DNA of 64,000 nucleotides from Pseudonocardia hydrocarbonoxydans (GCF_006539565.1 NZ_BJNG01000016.1:62001-126000), one strand, 5' to 3'. Numbered from the stretch's first letter, positions 15,765-23,546 are shown. Program-made: numbers and translations. Notes: generated from the letters alone by a model not told the origin.

Positions 15765-17003
15765 ATGCTGAGCGCGGAGAAGAACGAGCGCCTGACGCGG
15801 GTCGGGCCGGGCACTCCCATGGGTGAGTTGCTGCGCCGCTACTGGTGGCCGGTGGCCACCCACGACATGGCCACGCGGGTGCCGGTGAAGCGTCGTCTGC
15901 TCGGCGAGGACCTCGTCCTGTTCCGTGACGGGAGCGGGACGGTCGGGCTCCTGGCCGAGCAGTGCCCGCACCGGCGCGCGGCGCTGTGGCTGGGCTGCAC
16001 CGAGGAGGAGGGCCTGCGCTGCGGGTACCACGGCTGGCGTTTCTCGGCCACCGGCGAGTGCCTGGAGCAGCCGGGCGAGCCCGCCGACTCGACGTTCAAG
16101 AACCGGATCCGGGCCACGGCGTACCCGGTGCAGGAGCTGGGCGGGCTGGTCTTCGCCTACCTCGGCCCGCTGCCGGCGCCGGAGCTGCCGCGCTACGACC
16201 TGTTCGTCTGGGACGACGCCTGGCGCGACATCGGCCACGCCGAGCTGCCCTGCAACTTCGTCCAGATCATGGAGAACTCCGTCGACCCGTACCACGTGGA
16301 GTGGCTGCACGGGCGCTACGGCAGCTTCCTGCGCGAGCTCGGCGGGGCCGCCGCACCGCTGCCCGTCGTCACGAAGAAGCACGTGAAGGTGGCCTTCGAG
16401 GTCTTCGAGCACGGCATCCTCAAGCGCCGGGTCCTGGAGGGACACACCGAGGAGGACGAGGACTGGAAGGTCGGGCACCCGCTGGTGTTCCCGCACATGC
16501 TGCGCGTCGGCGCGGCGGGGCTGGCGACGTTCCAGATCCGGGTGCCGATCGACGACGAGAACACCTGGCACGTCTGGTACCAGACCTACCGGCCCGACGG
16601 CGGCGCCCCGCCCCAGTCGTCGATCCCCGTCTACGAGATCCCGCTGGTCGACGAGCGGGGCGAGTACCTGCGCGACTACGTCGACGGGCAGGACATCGTC
16701 GCCTGGATCACCCAGGGACGGATCTCCGACCGCACGAAGGAGCACCTGGGCCGCTCCGACCTCGGGGTGATCATGCTGCGCAAGCTCTACGCCGAGCAGA
16801 TGGACGCCGTCGCGCGCGGGGAGGACCCGCTGTGCACCTACCGCGAACCGCACGACGTCATCGACCTGCCGATGGAGCGCGACAAGTTCGGCTCCGCGGT
16901 GGAATTCCGGCAGCTCTGGACCCGGGAGAGCTCGGTGCGGTACTCCCCCATCCGCGACCAGGTGCTGGAGCTGTTCGGCGACCCGGTGCCGGCGTGGACG
17001 TGA
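15765..17003 (+). CDS. Rieske non-haem iron oxygenase, alpha subunit (2)
   Basis: The protein has 412 aa, with Rieske ligands C67-P-H69 and C86-G-Y-H89 and catalytic iron motif D174-x2-H177-x4-H182 in NSVDPYHVEWLHG. It is paralogous to oxygenase 1 over its whole length, including RRYWWPVA, LPCNFVQIMEN and DWKVGHPLVFP. It heads a plus-strand operon with a zinc-ribbon protein (GTGA overlap) and a HAD phosphatase, and is divergent from the aryl kinase genes with two shared operators. This context makes an aryl phosphate, or the phenol it is made from, the likely substrate. Dioxygenation and O-demethylation are both possible. Confidence 0.87.
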   Translation: MLSAEKNERLTRVGPGTPMGELLRRYWWPVATHDMATRVPVKRRLLGEDLVLFRDGSGTVGLLAEQCPHRRAALWLGCTEEEGLRCGYHGWRFSATGECLEQPGEPADSTFKNRIRATAYPVQELGGLVFAYLGPLPAPELPRYDLFVWDDAWRDIGHAELPCNFVQIMENSVDPYHVEWLHGRYGSFLRELGGAAAPLPVVTKKHVKVAFEVFEHGILKRRVLEGHTEEDEDWKVGHPLVFPHMLRVGAAGLATFQIRVPIDDENTWHVWYQTYRPDGGAPPQSSIPVYEIPLVDERGEYLRDYVDGQDIVAWITQGRISDRTKEHLGRSDLGVIMLRKLYAEQMDAVARGEDPLCTYREPHDVIDLPMERDKFGSAVEFRQLWTRESSVRYSPIRDQVLELFGDPVPAWT

Positions 17004-17164
17004 GGTTCTGTCCCGGATGCGGCGCCGCGCTCGGTGAGGCCGCGTTCGTGCAGGAGTACTGGGTGGCGGCCGACCGGCACGTGGTGTGCTGGTGCCCGGC
17101 GTGCTCGGTGATGTGCACGGTCGTACTGGCGGCCGCGCTCGTCGGCACGGAGCCCGAGCACTGA
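17000..17164 (+). CDS. Zinc-ribbon-like protein coupled to Rieske oxygenase 2
   Basis: This 54-aa protein has its GTG start inside the Rieske stop (GTGA). RFCPGCGAALG is followed by CWCPAC and the tail VGTEPEH. It aligns with the 72-aa protein behind Rieske oxygenase 1: same first CPGC knuckle, same C-x-C-x2-C second cluster, same EPEH end. Its stop overlaps the HAD phosphatase start by one base. The constant partnership implies a shared function with the oxygenase, perhaps metal-bound structure or electron transfer (inference). Confidence 0.75.
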   Translation: MRFCPGCGAALGEAAFVQEYWVAADRHVVCWCPACSVMCTVVLAAALVGTEPEH

Positions 17165-17820
17165 TGCGGGCCCTGCTGTTGGACCTGGGCGGGACGGTGT
17201 TCCGCTCCGGGTCGGAGATGCTCGCGCTGCTGGGCGACGCCGAGCCCGCGACGGCCGCCGTCGTCGCCCGCCGCGGCCCGCTGGGTCCCGAACCCGACGA
17301 CCTGTGGGACCGGATGATCCGCTCGGAGATCACCGAGCGGGAGTACTGGCAGTACCGGTCCGACGAGGTAGGTGCCGCGCTCGGCCGGCCCGGGTGGCCG
17401 ATCCAGGAGTTCATGCACACCCTCTACGCGCTGGCCGGCGACGCGATCATCCGGCCCACGGCCGCGGCACTGGTGGCCGACGCCCGCGCCGCCGGGCACC
17501 GCATCGGCGTGCTGACCAACGACCTGCGGGCCTTCCACGGCGACACCGCCATGACCGCGCACCCGGTCCTCGCGCAGGTCGACGTGCTGGTGGACGCCTC
17601 GGTCACCGGCATCCTCAAGCCCGACCCCCGGGCCTACGCCCTCGCGGCGCAGGCGCTGGACACCGAACCCGGTGACATCGTGTTCGTCGACGACATGCCG
17701 TGGAACGTCACGGGCGCCCGGGCGGCGGGCATGATCGCCGTGGAGGTCGACCTGACCGACCCCGACGCCGCCTTCGCGGTGGCGCGACGGGAACTGGACC
17801 TGGACGCGGAGGCGGCATGA
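17164..17820 (+). CDS. HAD-superfamily phosphatase
   Basis: This 218-aa HAD subfamily I hydrolase has its nucleophile motif in LLLDLGGTVF (D7; the usual second Asp is Gly), motif II in IGVLTNDL, the lysine in GILKPDPRAY and the acidic motif in IVFVDDMPWNV. It overlaps the zinc-ribbon stop by one base (TGATG), so it is part of the Rieske 2 operon. In the p-cresol (Cre) pathway a HAD phosphohydrolase removes the phosphate after oxidation of the aryl phosphate; a matching role here is inferred. The Asp to Gly change in motif I is tolerated in some HAD enzymes. Confidence 0.8.
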   Translation: MRALLLDLGGTVFRSGSEMLALLGDAEPATAAVVARRGPLGPEPDDLWDRMIRSEITEREYWQYRSDEVGAALGRPGWPIQEFMHTLYALAGDAIIRPTAAALVADARAAGHRIGVLTNDLRAFHGDTAMTAHPVLAQVDVLVDASVTGILKPDPRAYALAAQALDTEPGDIVFVDDMPWNVTGARAAGMIAVEVDLTDPDAAFAVARRELDLDAEAA

Positions 17821-17833
17821 CACCCACCACCCC

Positions 17834-17894
17834 GAACTGCAGGAAGGCCACCTTCCCGCAGCCGGACGGCATGAAGGTGGCCTTCCTCCAATTC
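17834..17894. terminator. Stem-loop of the AAGGCCACCTTC family
   Basis: The arms 17834-17855 and 17873-17894 pair over 22 bp with two mismatches around a 17-nt loop. The core AGGAAGGCCACCTTC is identical to that of the hairpin at 44493-44549. It lies between the HAD gene and the co-directional SDR gene and so probably ends the Rieske 2 operon. Confidence 0.75.
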
Positions 17895-17914
17895 CGGGTG
17901 CGGCGGGGGCGGGC

Positions 17915-18634
17915 GTGAGTGCCGGGATCGCCGTCGTCGTCGGCGCGTCGGGGGCGCTCGGTTCCGCCGTCGCCGACCGGTTGCGCGCCGAGGGGCTCGC
18001 CGTCGTCGCCGTGGCGCGGGGCGGGCCGTGCGCGGCCGACATCGGCTCCGACTCCGCCGTCGACGCGATCGCGGCGGGGGTCGCGGCCGCGGGCGACGGG
18101 CCGGTGCGGATGGTCGTGCAGGCGGCCGGGCTGCCGGCGGCCGGGCCGCTGGAGACGATCGCCCCCGGCGCGCTGGGCCACGCGGTCGCGCTGAAGTGCG
18201 GCGGCCTGCTGCGCCTGGCCCGCGCCGTGGACGACCGGCTGGTGCGCGGGTCACGGATCGTCGCGCTCGGCGGGCACTACGGGATCGAACCGGCCCCCTA
18301 CGCCTGCGCGGCCGGCGTCACGAACGCGGCGCTGGCCAACCTGGTGCGCCAGCTCGCGATCGCCTACGGCCCGCGCGGGGTGACCGCGCACCTGGTCGCC
18401 CCCGGACCGGCCGACACCCCGCGGCTGCGCGGGCTCTCCGAGCAGGCCGCGCAGCGCCGCGGGGTGCCGGTGGAGCAGGTGCTGGCCGAGCGGGCCGCGG
18501 AGTCGCCGCTGGGCCGGCTCGTCACGCCGGGCGAGGTGGCGTGGGCCGTGGCGACCCTGCTCGCCCCCGAGGCCGACGCCCTGCACGGCTCCACGCTCGG
18601 CCTCGACATGGGGGCCCGGCGGGGGATCTTCTAG
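17915..18634 (+). CDS. Short-chain dehydrogenase/reductase fold protein with altered active site
   Basis: The 239-aa protein starts at GTG 17915 with a Rossmann opening VVVGASGALGSAVADRL. Later SDR blocks are present (AAIxPGxLG-like middle, GVTAHLVAPGPADTPRL, and a C-terminal EVAWAVATLLAPEA). The catalytic tetrad is not intact: the serine position reads ALGGHYG and the Tyr-x3-Lys reads YACAAG, with no lysine. It may bind a nucleotide without normal dehydrogenase chemistry. It is separated from the Rieske 2 operon by a stem-loop. Its stop overlaps the convergent tautomerase stop (CTAG). Confidence 0.75.
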   Translation: MSAGIAVVVGASGALGSAVADRLRAEGLAVVAVARGGPCAADIGSDSAVDAIAAGVAAAGDGPVRMVVQAAGLPAAGPLETIAPGALGHAVALKCGGLLRLARAVDDRLVRGSRIVALGGHYGIEPAPYACAAGVTNAALANLVRQLAIAYGPRGVTAHLVAPGPADTPRLRGLSEQAAQRRGVPVEQVLAERAAESPLGRLVTPGEVAWAVATLLAPEADALHGSTLGLDMGARRGIF

Positions 18635-19029
18635 GACTCGCGCGCGGCGATCTCGGCCCGCCGCGCCGCCGACGCCGGCACCCCGCCGATCCCCCAGTCG
18701 TCGGGGTCGACCTGGATGATCCGGCCGCGCACCACCTCCCGGTCGACGCCCAGGACGTCCACGACGACGTCGGTGAACGCCGCGAGCAGCCGGTGGCGCT
18801 GCTCCGCGGGCCGCCCGGCCAGCACGATCGCGGTGAAGTACGGGGCGGGCACCCCCGGTTCCCCGCCGGTCGACCAGTGGCCGGGCTCGTGCAGCGTGAG
18901 GTAGGCGCGGATCCGCGACAGCGGCGAGTCGAGGACCTCGGCGTACCGGGCGCTCAGCCCGGTGAGCAGCCCGGCGAGCTGGGTGGGGGTGTGCGCCCCC
19001 TCGACGAGATGGACCTCGACGATCGGCAT
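18631..19029 (-). CDS. Tautomerase-superfamily protein
   Basis: The 132-aa protein starts MPIVEVHLVEGAHTP, giving the N-terminal proline of the superfamily. Its length is that of malonate semialdehyde decarboxylase/cis-3-chloroacrylic acid dehalogenase-type members, twice the size of 4-OT. SRIRAYLTLHEPGHW and IIQVDPDDWGIGG are the conserved central and C-terminal blocks. It is a second tautomerase in the window, unlinked to the meta operon. The substrate is unknown. Confidence 0.75.
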   Translation of the reverse strand: MPIVEVHLVEGAHTPTQLAGLLTGLSARYAEVLDSPLSRIRAYLTLHEPGHWSTGGEPGVPAPYFTAIVLAGRPAEQRHRLLAAFTDVVVDVLGVDREVVRGRIIQVDPDDWGIGGVPASAARRAEIAARES

Positions 19030-19054
19030 GCGGTCACCGTAGGCAGGCCCCGCG

Positions 19055-19083
19055 GCACCGCCAAGGGCGGCGTTCGGCGGTGC
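19055..19083. terminator. Possible terminator downstream of the MarR gene
   Basis: GCACCGCC (19055-19062) and GGCGGTGC (19076-19083) form an 8-bp stem with a 13-nt loop in the 59-bp gap between the MarR stop and the tautomerase start, both on the minus strand. Confidence 0.5.
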
Positions 19084-19088
19084 GGATC

Positions 19089-19568
19089 TCAGGTGGTCCG
19101 TGCGGCCGGGACGCCCGGGGGCGGGCCTGCCGGGGCCAGGCCGCGCGACAGGCGGCGGAGCAGGTCGTCGAGCACGGCGGCGTCGGGCCCGAGGACGTCG
19201 CGGAACTCCTGCTGCACCGTGGCGCAGGCGGCGTCCCAGGTGCTCAGCGCCGCCCGCCCGCGGGCGGTCGCGGCGATGAGCACGCGCCTGCGGTCGTGCT
19301 CGTCGGGACGGCGCAGCACCAGGTTGGCCGACACCATCCGGTCGACCAGCTTGCTCAGCTTGGGCGCCAGCAGCATGGCGTGGTCGGCCACGACGTTCAT
19401 CGGGCTGCCGCCCCGCTCGACGAGCAGCGACAGGATCCGCCACTGGTCGATGCCGCCCCCCTGGGCGCGCAGCGCCAGGTCCAGCCGCTGCGTGACGGCC
19501 CGTTCGGCCAGCGAGAGCAGTCGGATCGACTCGTCGCCGTCGGGCGGCGTGCGGTCCGGGGCGACCAT
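19089..19568 (-). CDS. MarR-family transcriptional regulator
   Basis: This 159-aa protein has the MarR winged helix: DQWRILSLLVERGGSPMNVVADHAMLLAPKLSKLVDRM with the wing DEHDRRRVLIAATARGR. It is divergent from the amide-binding protein gene with a 64-bp gap that contains CTAC-N7-GTAG (19584-19598), a weak operator candidate. Its position suggests control of the formamide/urea cluster, possibly together with the amide-binding protein. The ligand is unknown. Confidence 0.82.
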   Translation of the reverse strand: MVAPDRTPPDGDESIRLLSLAERAVTQRLDLALRAQGGGIDQWRILSLLVERGGSPMNVVADHAMLLAPKLSKLVDRMVSANLVLRRPDEHDRRRVLIAATARGRAALSTWDAACATVQQEFRDVLGPDAAVLDDLLRRLSRGLAPAGPPPGVPAARTT

Positions 19569-19632
19569 CGCGCGATGATATCCCTACGATCGGAGTAGCC
19601 GCAGCGGGACGACCCGTGACTAGCGTGACGGC

Positions 19633-20727
19633 ATGACCGTGCCCGCGGCGTCGCAGCTCAGGGTGCCGCCGCCGACGGGGGGCGACGTCCTCAACATGGC
19701 ACTGGTGGTACCGCTGCACGGCCCGGCGGGCATCTTCGGCCCGTCCTGCGAGAGCTGCGCCGCGCTCGCGACGGAGGAGATCAACGCCGCGGGCGGGGTG
19801 CTCGGCCGCGAGCTCAACCTCGTCCCCGTCGACGGCGGGAACCCGCCCGCCGTCGTCGCCACCGAGGTCGACGCGCTGATCCGTGCCGGGTCGATCGAGG
19901 CCGTGACCGGGTGGCACATCTCCGCGGTGCGCGAGGCCGTCGCCCCGCGGATCGCCGGCCGGGTCCCCTACGCGTACACGGCGCTCTACGAGGGCGGCGA
20001 GCACCGGCCGGGGGTGTTCCTGACCGGGGAGACCCCCGACCTGCAGCTCGGGCCCGCGCTGGACTGGTTCGCCGACCGGGTCGGCGTGCGCCGGTGGACC
20101 ATCGTCGGCGACGACTACGTGTGGCCGCGCCGCTCCGCGCGGGTCGCCCGTCGGTACCTGCGCACGATCGGCGGCACGGTCTGCGACGAGATGTACGTGC
20201 CGCTGGGCACCTCCGAGTTCTCCCGGGTGCTGCACCGGGTCGAGGCCAGCGGGTGCGACGCGGTGCTGATGCTGCTCATCGGCGACGACGCCGTCGCGTT
20301 CAACCGGGCCTTCAGCGCGCAGGGCCTGGACCGTGACGTCCTGCGCTTCAGCTCGCTGATCGACGAGAACGTGCTGCTCGCCTCGGGCGCGGACAACACC
20401 CGCGGCCTCATGACGTCGGCGGGGTTCTTCGAGGACCTCGCGACGGCGTCGGGGCTCGACTTCGCGGCGACGTACTCCCGCCGGTTCGGCCCGGACGCAC
20501 CGGTGCTCAACAGCCTGGGCGAGTCCTGCTACGAGGGCGTCCGCCTGCTCACCGAGCTCATGCACCGCGCCGGGTCGGCCGACGTCCTGCCGATGACCTC
20601 GGTGGCCGAGGGGCTGTCCTACGAGACCCCGCGCGGCACCGTCGAGCTGCGCGACCGGCACCTGCGCCAGCGGGTCTTCCTGGCCACCGCCGACGGCCTG
20701 TCCTGGGACGTCATCCAGCAGCTCTGA
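19633..20727 (+). CDS. Amide/urea-binding periplasmic-type protein without signal peptide (AmiC-like)
   Basis: This 364-aa type I binding protein is of the amino-acid/amide branch: ALVVPLHGPAGIFGPSCESCAALATEEINAAGGVLGREL near the N-terminus and SEFSRVLHRVEASGCDAVLMLLIGDDAV in the second lobe. There is no signal peptide or lipobox, so it should remain in the cytoplasm, like AmiC of Pseudomonas aeruginosa, which senses amides and regulates amidase expression. No ABC permease genes are present, which supports a sensing role. It lies between a MarR regulator and the formamidase genes. Confidence 0.75.
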   Translation: MTVPAASQLRVPPPTGGDVLNMALVVPLHGPAGIFGPSCESCAALATEEINAAGGVLGRELNLVPVDGGNPPAVVATEVDALIRAGSIEAVTGWHISAVREAVAPRIAGRVPYAYTALYEGGEHRPGVFLTGETPDLQLGPALDWFADRVGVRRWTIVGDDYVWPRRSARVARRYLRTIGGTVCDEMYVPLGTSEFSRVLHRVEASGCDAVLMLLIGDDAVAFNRAFSAQGLDRDVLRFSSLIDENVLLASGADNTRGLMTSAGFFEDLATASGLDFAATYSRRFGPDAPVLNSLGESCYEGVRLLTELMHRAGSADVLPMTSVAEGLSYETPRGTVELRDRHLRQRVFLATADGLSWDVIQQL

Positions 20728-20748
20728 GGCCCCGGCCCGCCGGGTCCG

Positions 20749-20777
20749 TTGACACACCCCTGTGGCCGTACTACTTT
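20749..20777 (+). promoter_or_regulatory. Near-consensus sigma-70-type promoter for the formamidase operon
   Basis: TTGACA at 20749-20754 and TACTTT at 20772-20777 are separated by exactly 17 bp. A full-consensus -35 box is rare in DNA this GC-rich. The element lies 40 bp before the fmdB-like start and 21 bp after the stop of the binding-protein gene. Confidence 0.7.
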
Positions 20778-20781
20778 CCGA

Positions 20782-20794
20782 GGAAATTGTTTCC
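20782..20794. promoter_or_regulatory. Operator-like palindrome GGAAA-TTG-TTTCC
   Basis: This perfect 5+3+5 inverted repeat begins 5 bp after the -10 box, where transcription would start. A repressor bound here would block the promoter. It is AT-rich against its surroundings. The MarR protein of the cluster is one candidate. Confidence 0.6.
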
Positions 20795-20816
20795 GCCTCT
20801 CAGCAGGGGGATCCTG

Positions 20817-21116
20817 ATGGCGACCTACACGTACCGCTGCGCGGGCGACGGTCCGGTCGACGTGCGCCTGCCGATCGGCACCGCGCCGGCCTCGGTCGCC
20901 TGCCCCCGCTGCGGCGACCCGTCCACCCGCGTCTTCACCGCACCGCTGCTCGGCCTCGGCGACCGTCGCCGGATGGCGGTGATCGACCATGCCGAGTCGA
21001 CCCGGTCCGACCCGACGGTCGTGTCCTCGGTGCCCTCCGCCCCCCGCCCGGGCCGCTCGCGGGCGGTGTCCCCGGGCCGGCTCGACCCCCGGATGCGAGC
21101 ACTGCCGCGGCCCTGA
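20817..21116 (+). CDS. FmdB-like zinc-ribbon regulatory protein
   Basis: The 99-aa protein starts at ATG 20817 after AGGGGG. MATYTYRCAGDGPVDV and CPRCGDPSTRVFTAP follow the FmdB pattern seen next to formamidases. The usual first Cys-x2-Cys knuckle keeps only one cysteine (RCAGDG), while the second CPRC pair is intact, so metal binding may be altered. The C-terminal half is a basic, proline/serine-rich tail. First gene of the formamidase operon. Confidence 0.8.
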   Translation: MATYTYRCAGDGPVDVRLPIGTAPASVACPRCGDPSTRVFTAPLLGLGDRRRMAVIDHAESTRSDPTVVSSVPSAPRPGRSRAVSPGRLDPRMRALPRP

Positions 21117-21194
21117 CGGGCCCCTCCCTGCGCACCGGCAGCCCCGGTGTTCGACGTTCGTCCCAGGTGACACGGATGAGGAGTGCTGATCACC

Positions 21195-22448
21195 ATGCCC
21201 GAGGTCGTCTTCCCTCTCGACTCGATGAAGAAGTTCACCGAGCAGCGCATCGTCGGCCACAACCGGTGGCACCCCGACATCCCGGCACTCGTGAGCGTCA
21301 AACCGGGTGACTCCTTCCGCGTCCACTGCCGGGAGTGGTTCGACGGGGCCATCCACAACGACGACTCCGCCGACGACGTGCTCAACGCCCCGCTGGCCGG
21401 GGTGCACGTGCTGTCCGGTCCGATCGCCGTGGAGGGTGCTCGGCCCGGCGACCTGCTGATCGTCGACATCCTCGACGTCGGCCCGATCCCGCAGGAGGAC
21501 TCCGGCCCGCTCGCCGGGCAGGGCTGGGGCTACACCGGGGTGTTCGCCACAAGGAACGGCGGCGGGTTCCTCACCGAGCAGTTCCCCGACGCCTACAAGG
21601 TGATCTGGGACTTCACCGGCGGCGTCGCCACCTCCCGGCACGTCCCGGGCGTGGCGTTCACCGGAATCGTGCACCCCGGCCTGATGGGCACCGCCCCGTC
21701 GGCTGCGCTGCTGGCGACCTGGAACGCCCGTGAGCAGGCGCTGATCGACACCGACCCGCAACGGGTGCCGCCGCTGGCCCTGCCCCCGCTGCCCGACTCG
21801 GCGATCCTGGGCGACCTCACCGGCGCGGAGCACGACCGCGTCGCGGCCGAGGCGGCGCGCACCGCCCCGCCCCGGGAGAACGGCGGCAACCAGGACATCA
21901 AGAACCTCACCAAGGGCTCGCGGGTGTTCTACCCGGTCTTCGTCGACGGCGCGAAGCTCTCGATGGGCGACCTGCACTTCTCCCAGGGCGACGGCGAGAT
22001 CACCTTCTGCGGAGCGATCGAGATGGGCGGGTTCATGGACCTGCGCGTCGACCTGATCAAGGGCGGGATGGACACCTACGGCGTGTCCGAGAACGCGATC
22101 TTCATGCCCGGCCGCACCGACCCGCAGTACAGCGAGTGGCTCGCGTTCTCCGGCACCTCGGTGACCCTGGACGGCGAGCAGCGCTACCTCGACTCGCACC
22201 TGTCCTACCAGCGCGCCTGCCTGCACGCGATCGACTACCTGCAGAAGTTCGGCTACAGCGCGATCCAGGCGTACATGATCCTGGGTGCGGCCCCGATCGA
22301 GGGGCGCCTGTCCGGCGTCGTGGACATCCCGAACTCCTGCTCCACCGTCTACCTCCCGACCGCCATCTTCGATTTCGACGTCCGGCCGGGCCAGAACGGG
22401 CCGCACCAGGTCGACCCGGGCATGGGCGTCCCCATGTCCGCCGGCTGA
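21195..22448 (+). CDS. fmdA: Formamidase / acetamidase family
   Basis: This 417-aa protein matches FmdA in length and motifs: HNRWHPDIPALVSVKPGD, SGPLAGQGWGYTG, GIVHPGLMGTAPS, and GDLHFSQGDGEITFCGAIEM in the metal-binding region. It hydrolyses formamide to formate and ammonia. ATG 21195 is preferred over the in-frame GTG 21183 because AGGAG lies 11 bp before it and the protein then starts MPEVVFPLDS. It stands between an FmdB protein and a urea/short-amide channel, giving uptake and hydrolysis in one operon. Confidence 0.9.
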   Translation: MPEVVFPLDSMKKFTEQRIVGHNRWHPDIPALVSVKPGDSFRVHCREWFDGAIHNDDSADDVLNAPLAGVHVLSGPIAVEGARPGDLLIVDILDVGPIPQEDSGPLAGQGWGYTGVFATRNGGGFLTEQFPDAYKVIWDFTGGVATSRHVPGVAFTGIVHPGLMGTAPSAALLATWNAREQALIDTDPQRVPPLALPPLPDSAILGDLTGAEHDRVAAEAARTAPPRENGGNQDIKNLTKGSRVFYPVFVDGAKLSMGDLHFSQGDGEITFCGAIEMGGFMDLRVDLIKGGMDTYGVSENAIFMPGRTDPQYSEWLAFSGTSVTLDGEQRYLDSHLSYQRACLHAIDYLQKFGYSAIQAYMILGAAPIEGRLSGVVDIPNSCSTVYLPTAIFDFDVRPGQNGPHQVDPGMGVPMSAG

Positions 22449-22457
22449 GGCACCGCC

Positions 22458-23546
22458 GTGTCCGGCGGTTGGATCGACGGGACGGCACCGCAGCTCCAGG
22501 AGCGTCTCGAGCGGGTGCCGCCGCTGGCGTTCGTGGAGTCCTGCCTGCGCGGCGTCGGGCAGGTCATGTTCATGAACAACCCGCTCACCGGCCTGCTGGT
22601 GCTGCTGGCCGCCTGGATCCACGACCCGTGGCTCGGCTTCGGCGGCACGCTCGGCGTCGCGGTATCGACCCTGGTGGCGATCCTGATGGGGTTCGACCGC
22701 GGCGCCGTGCGGCTGGGGCTGTTCGGCTTCAACGGCGTGCTGTGCGGGCTGGCGCTGGCGACGTTCCTCGCCCCGGCGTGGGACGGCGTGTCGGTGGTGT
22801 GGATCGTGGTGGTCAGCGCCGGGTCGTCGGTGGCGATGGCCGCGCTGGCCGCGCTGTTCGGGATCTGGGGCGTGCCGCCGTTCACCCTGGCGTTCAACAT
22901 CTCGGTGCTCCTGTTCCTGGTCACCGGGCTGAACGTCGCGCGCGGCAACCTCGGCGAGCTCGTGTCCCCGGCCTCGCCGACGGTCGCGGGCCCGTCGGTG
23001 TCGACCGTGCTGCGCGAGTCGGCCGACGCCGCGGGGAGCACCGACGCGTTCGCCGTGCTCAACGCGGTGTTCCGCGGCATCGCGCAGCTGTTCTTCGTCA
23101 ACAGCATCCTGGGCGGGGTGATCATCCTGGTCGGGATCGCGGTGTGCTCGCGGATCGCCGCGCTGTTCGCCGTCGCGGGGTCGGCGGTCGGGATGCTGGT
23201 CGGGATGGCACTGGGCGCCGACGGGGTGGCGATCTACAACGGGCTGTGGGGGTTCAACTCCTACGACGCCTGCCTCGCGATCGCCGGGGTGTTCTACGTG
23301 CTCAGCTGGCGCTCGGCCCTGCTCGGGTTGGCCTGCGCGGCCTACACCGCGCTGCTGTTCGGGGCGATCGCGTCGTTCCTGAGCCCGTGGGGGCTGCCCG
23401 CGATGACGCTGCCGTTCTGCTTCGGCGTGCTCACCTTCGTGATGCTCCGCGACGCGGCACCGCACCGCTTCACCTGGGTGCCACCCGCCGAGATCACCAC
23501 CCCGGAGGAGCACCTGCGACGGGCCCGGGCGACGGTCACGAGCTGA
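22458..23546 (+). CDS. Urea transporter (UT family channel)
   Basis: This 362-aa membrane protein has about ten hydrophobic segments and the internal duplication typical of UT channels: NNPLTGL and NSILGG, then LFGFNGVLCGLALATF and LWGFNSYDACLAIAGV in the two halves. It would pass urea or short amides across the membrane. It starts at GTG 22458, 9 bp after formamidase. No urease genes are seen, so formamide may be the physiological substrate. Its end overlaps the convergent patatin gene by 11 bp. Confidence 0.88.
   Translation: MSGGWIDGTAPQLQERLERVPPLAFVESCLRGVGQVMFMNNPLTGLLVLLAAWIHDPWLGFGGTLGVAVSTLVAILMGFDRGAVRLGLFGFNGVLCGLALATFLAPAWDGVSVVWIVVVSAGSSVAMAALAALFGIWGVPPFTLAFNISVLLFLVTGLNVARGNLGELVSPASPTVAGPSVSTVLRESADAAGSTDAFAVLNAVFRGIAQLFFVNSILGGVIILVGIAVCSRIAALFAVAGSAVGMLVGMALGADGVAIYNGLWGFNSYDACLAIAGVFYVLSWRSALLGLACAAYTALLFGAIASFLSPWGLPAMTLPFCFGVLTFVMLRDAAPHRFTWVPPAEITTPEEHLRRARATVTS

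Noticed and set aside
17817..17918. Small frame between the HAD and SDR genes that reads through the hairpin
   Set aside because: Its content is simply the translated inverted repeat; no binding site or conserved protein features.
19584..19598. CTAC-N7-GTAG as a firm MarR operator
   Set aside because: Only 4-bp arms; too weak to list as a feature without binding data.
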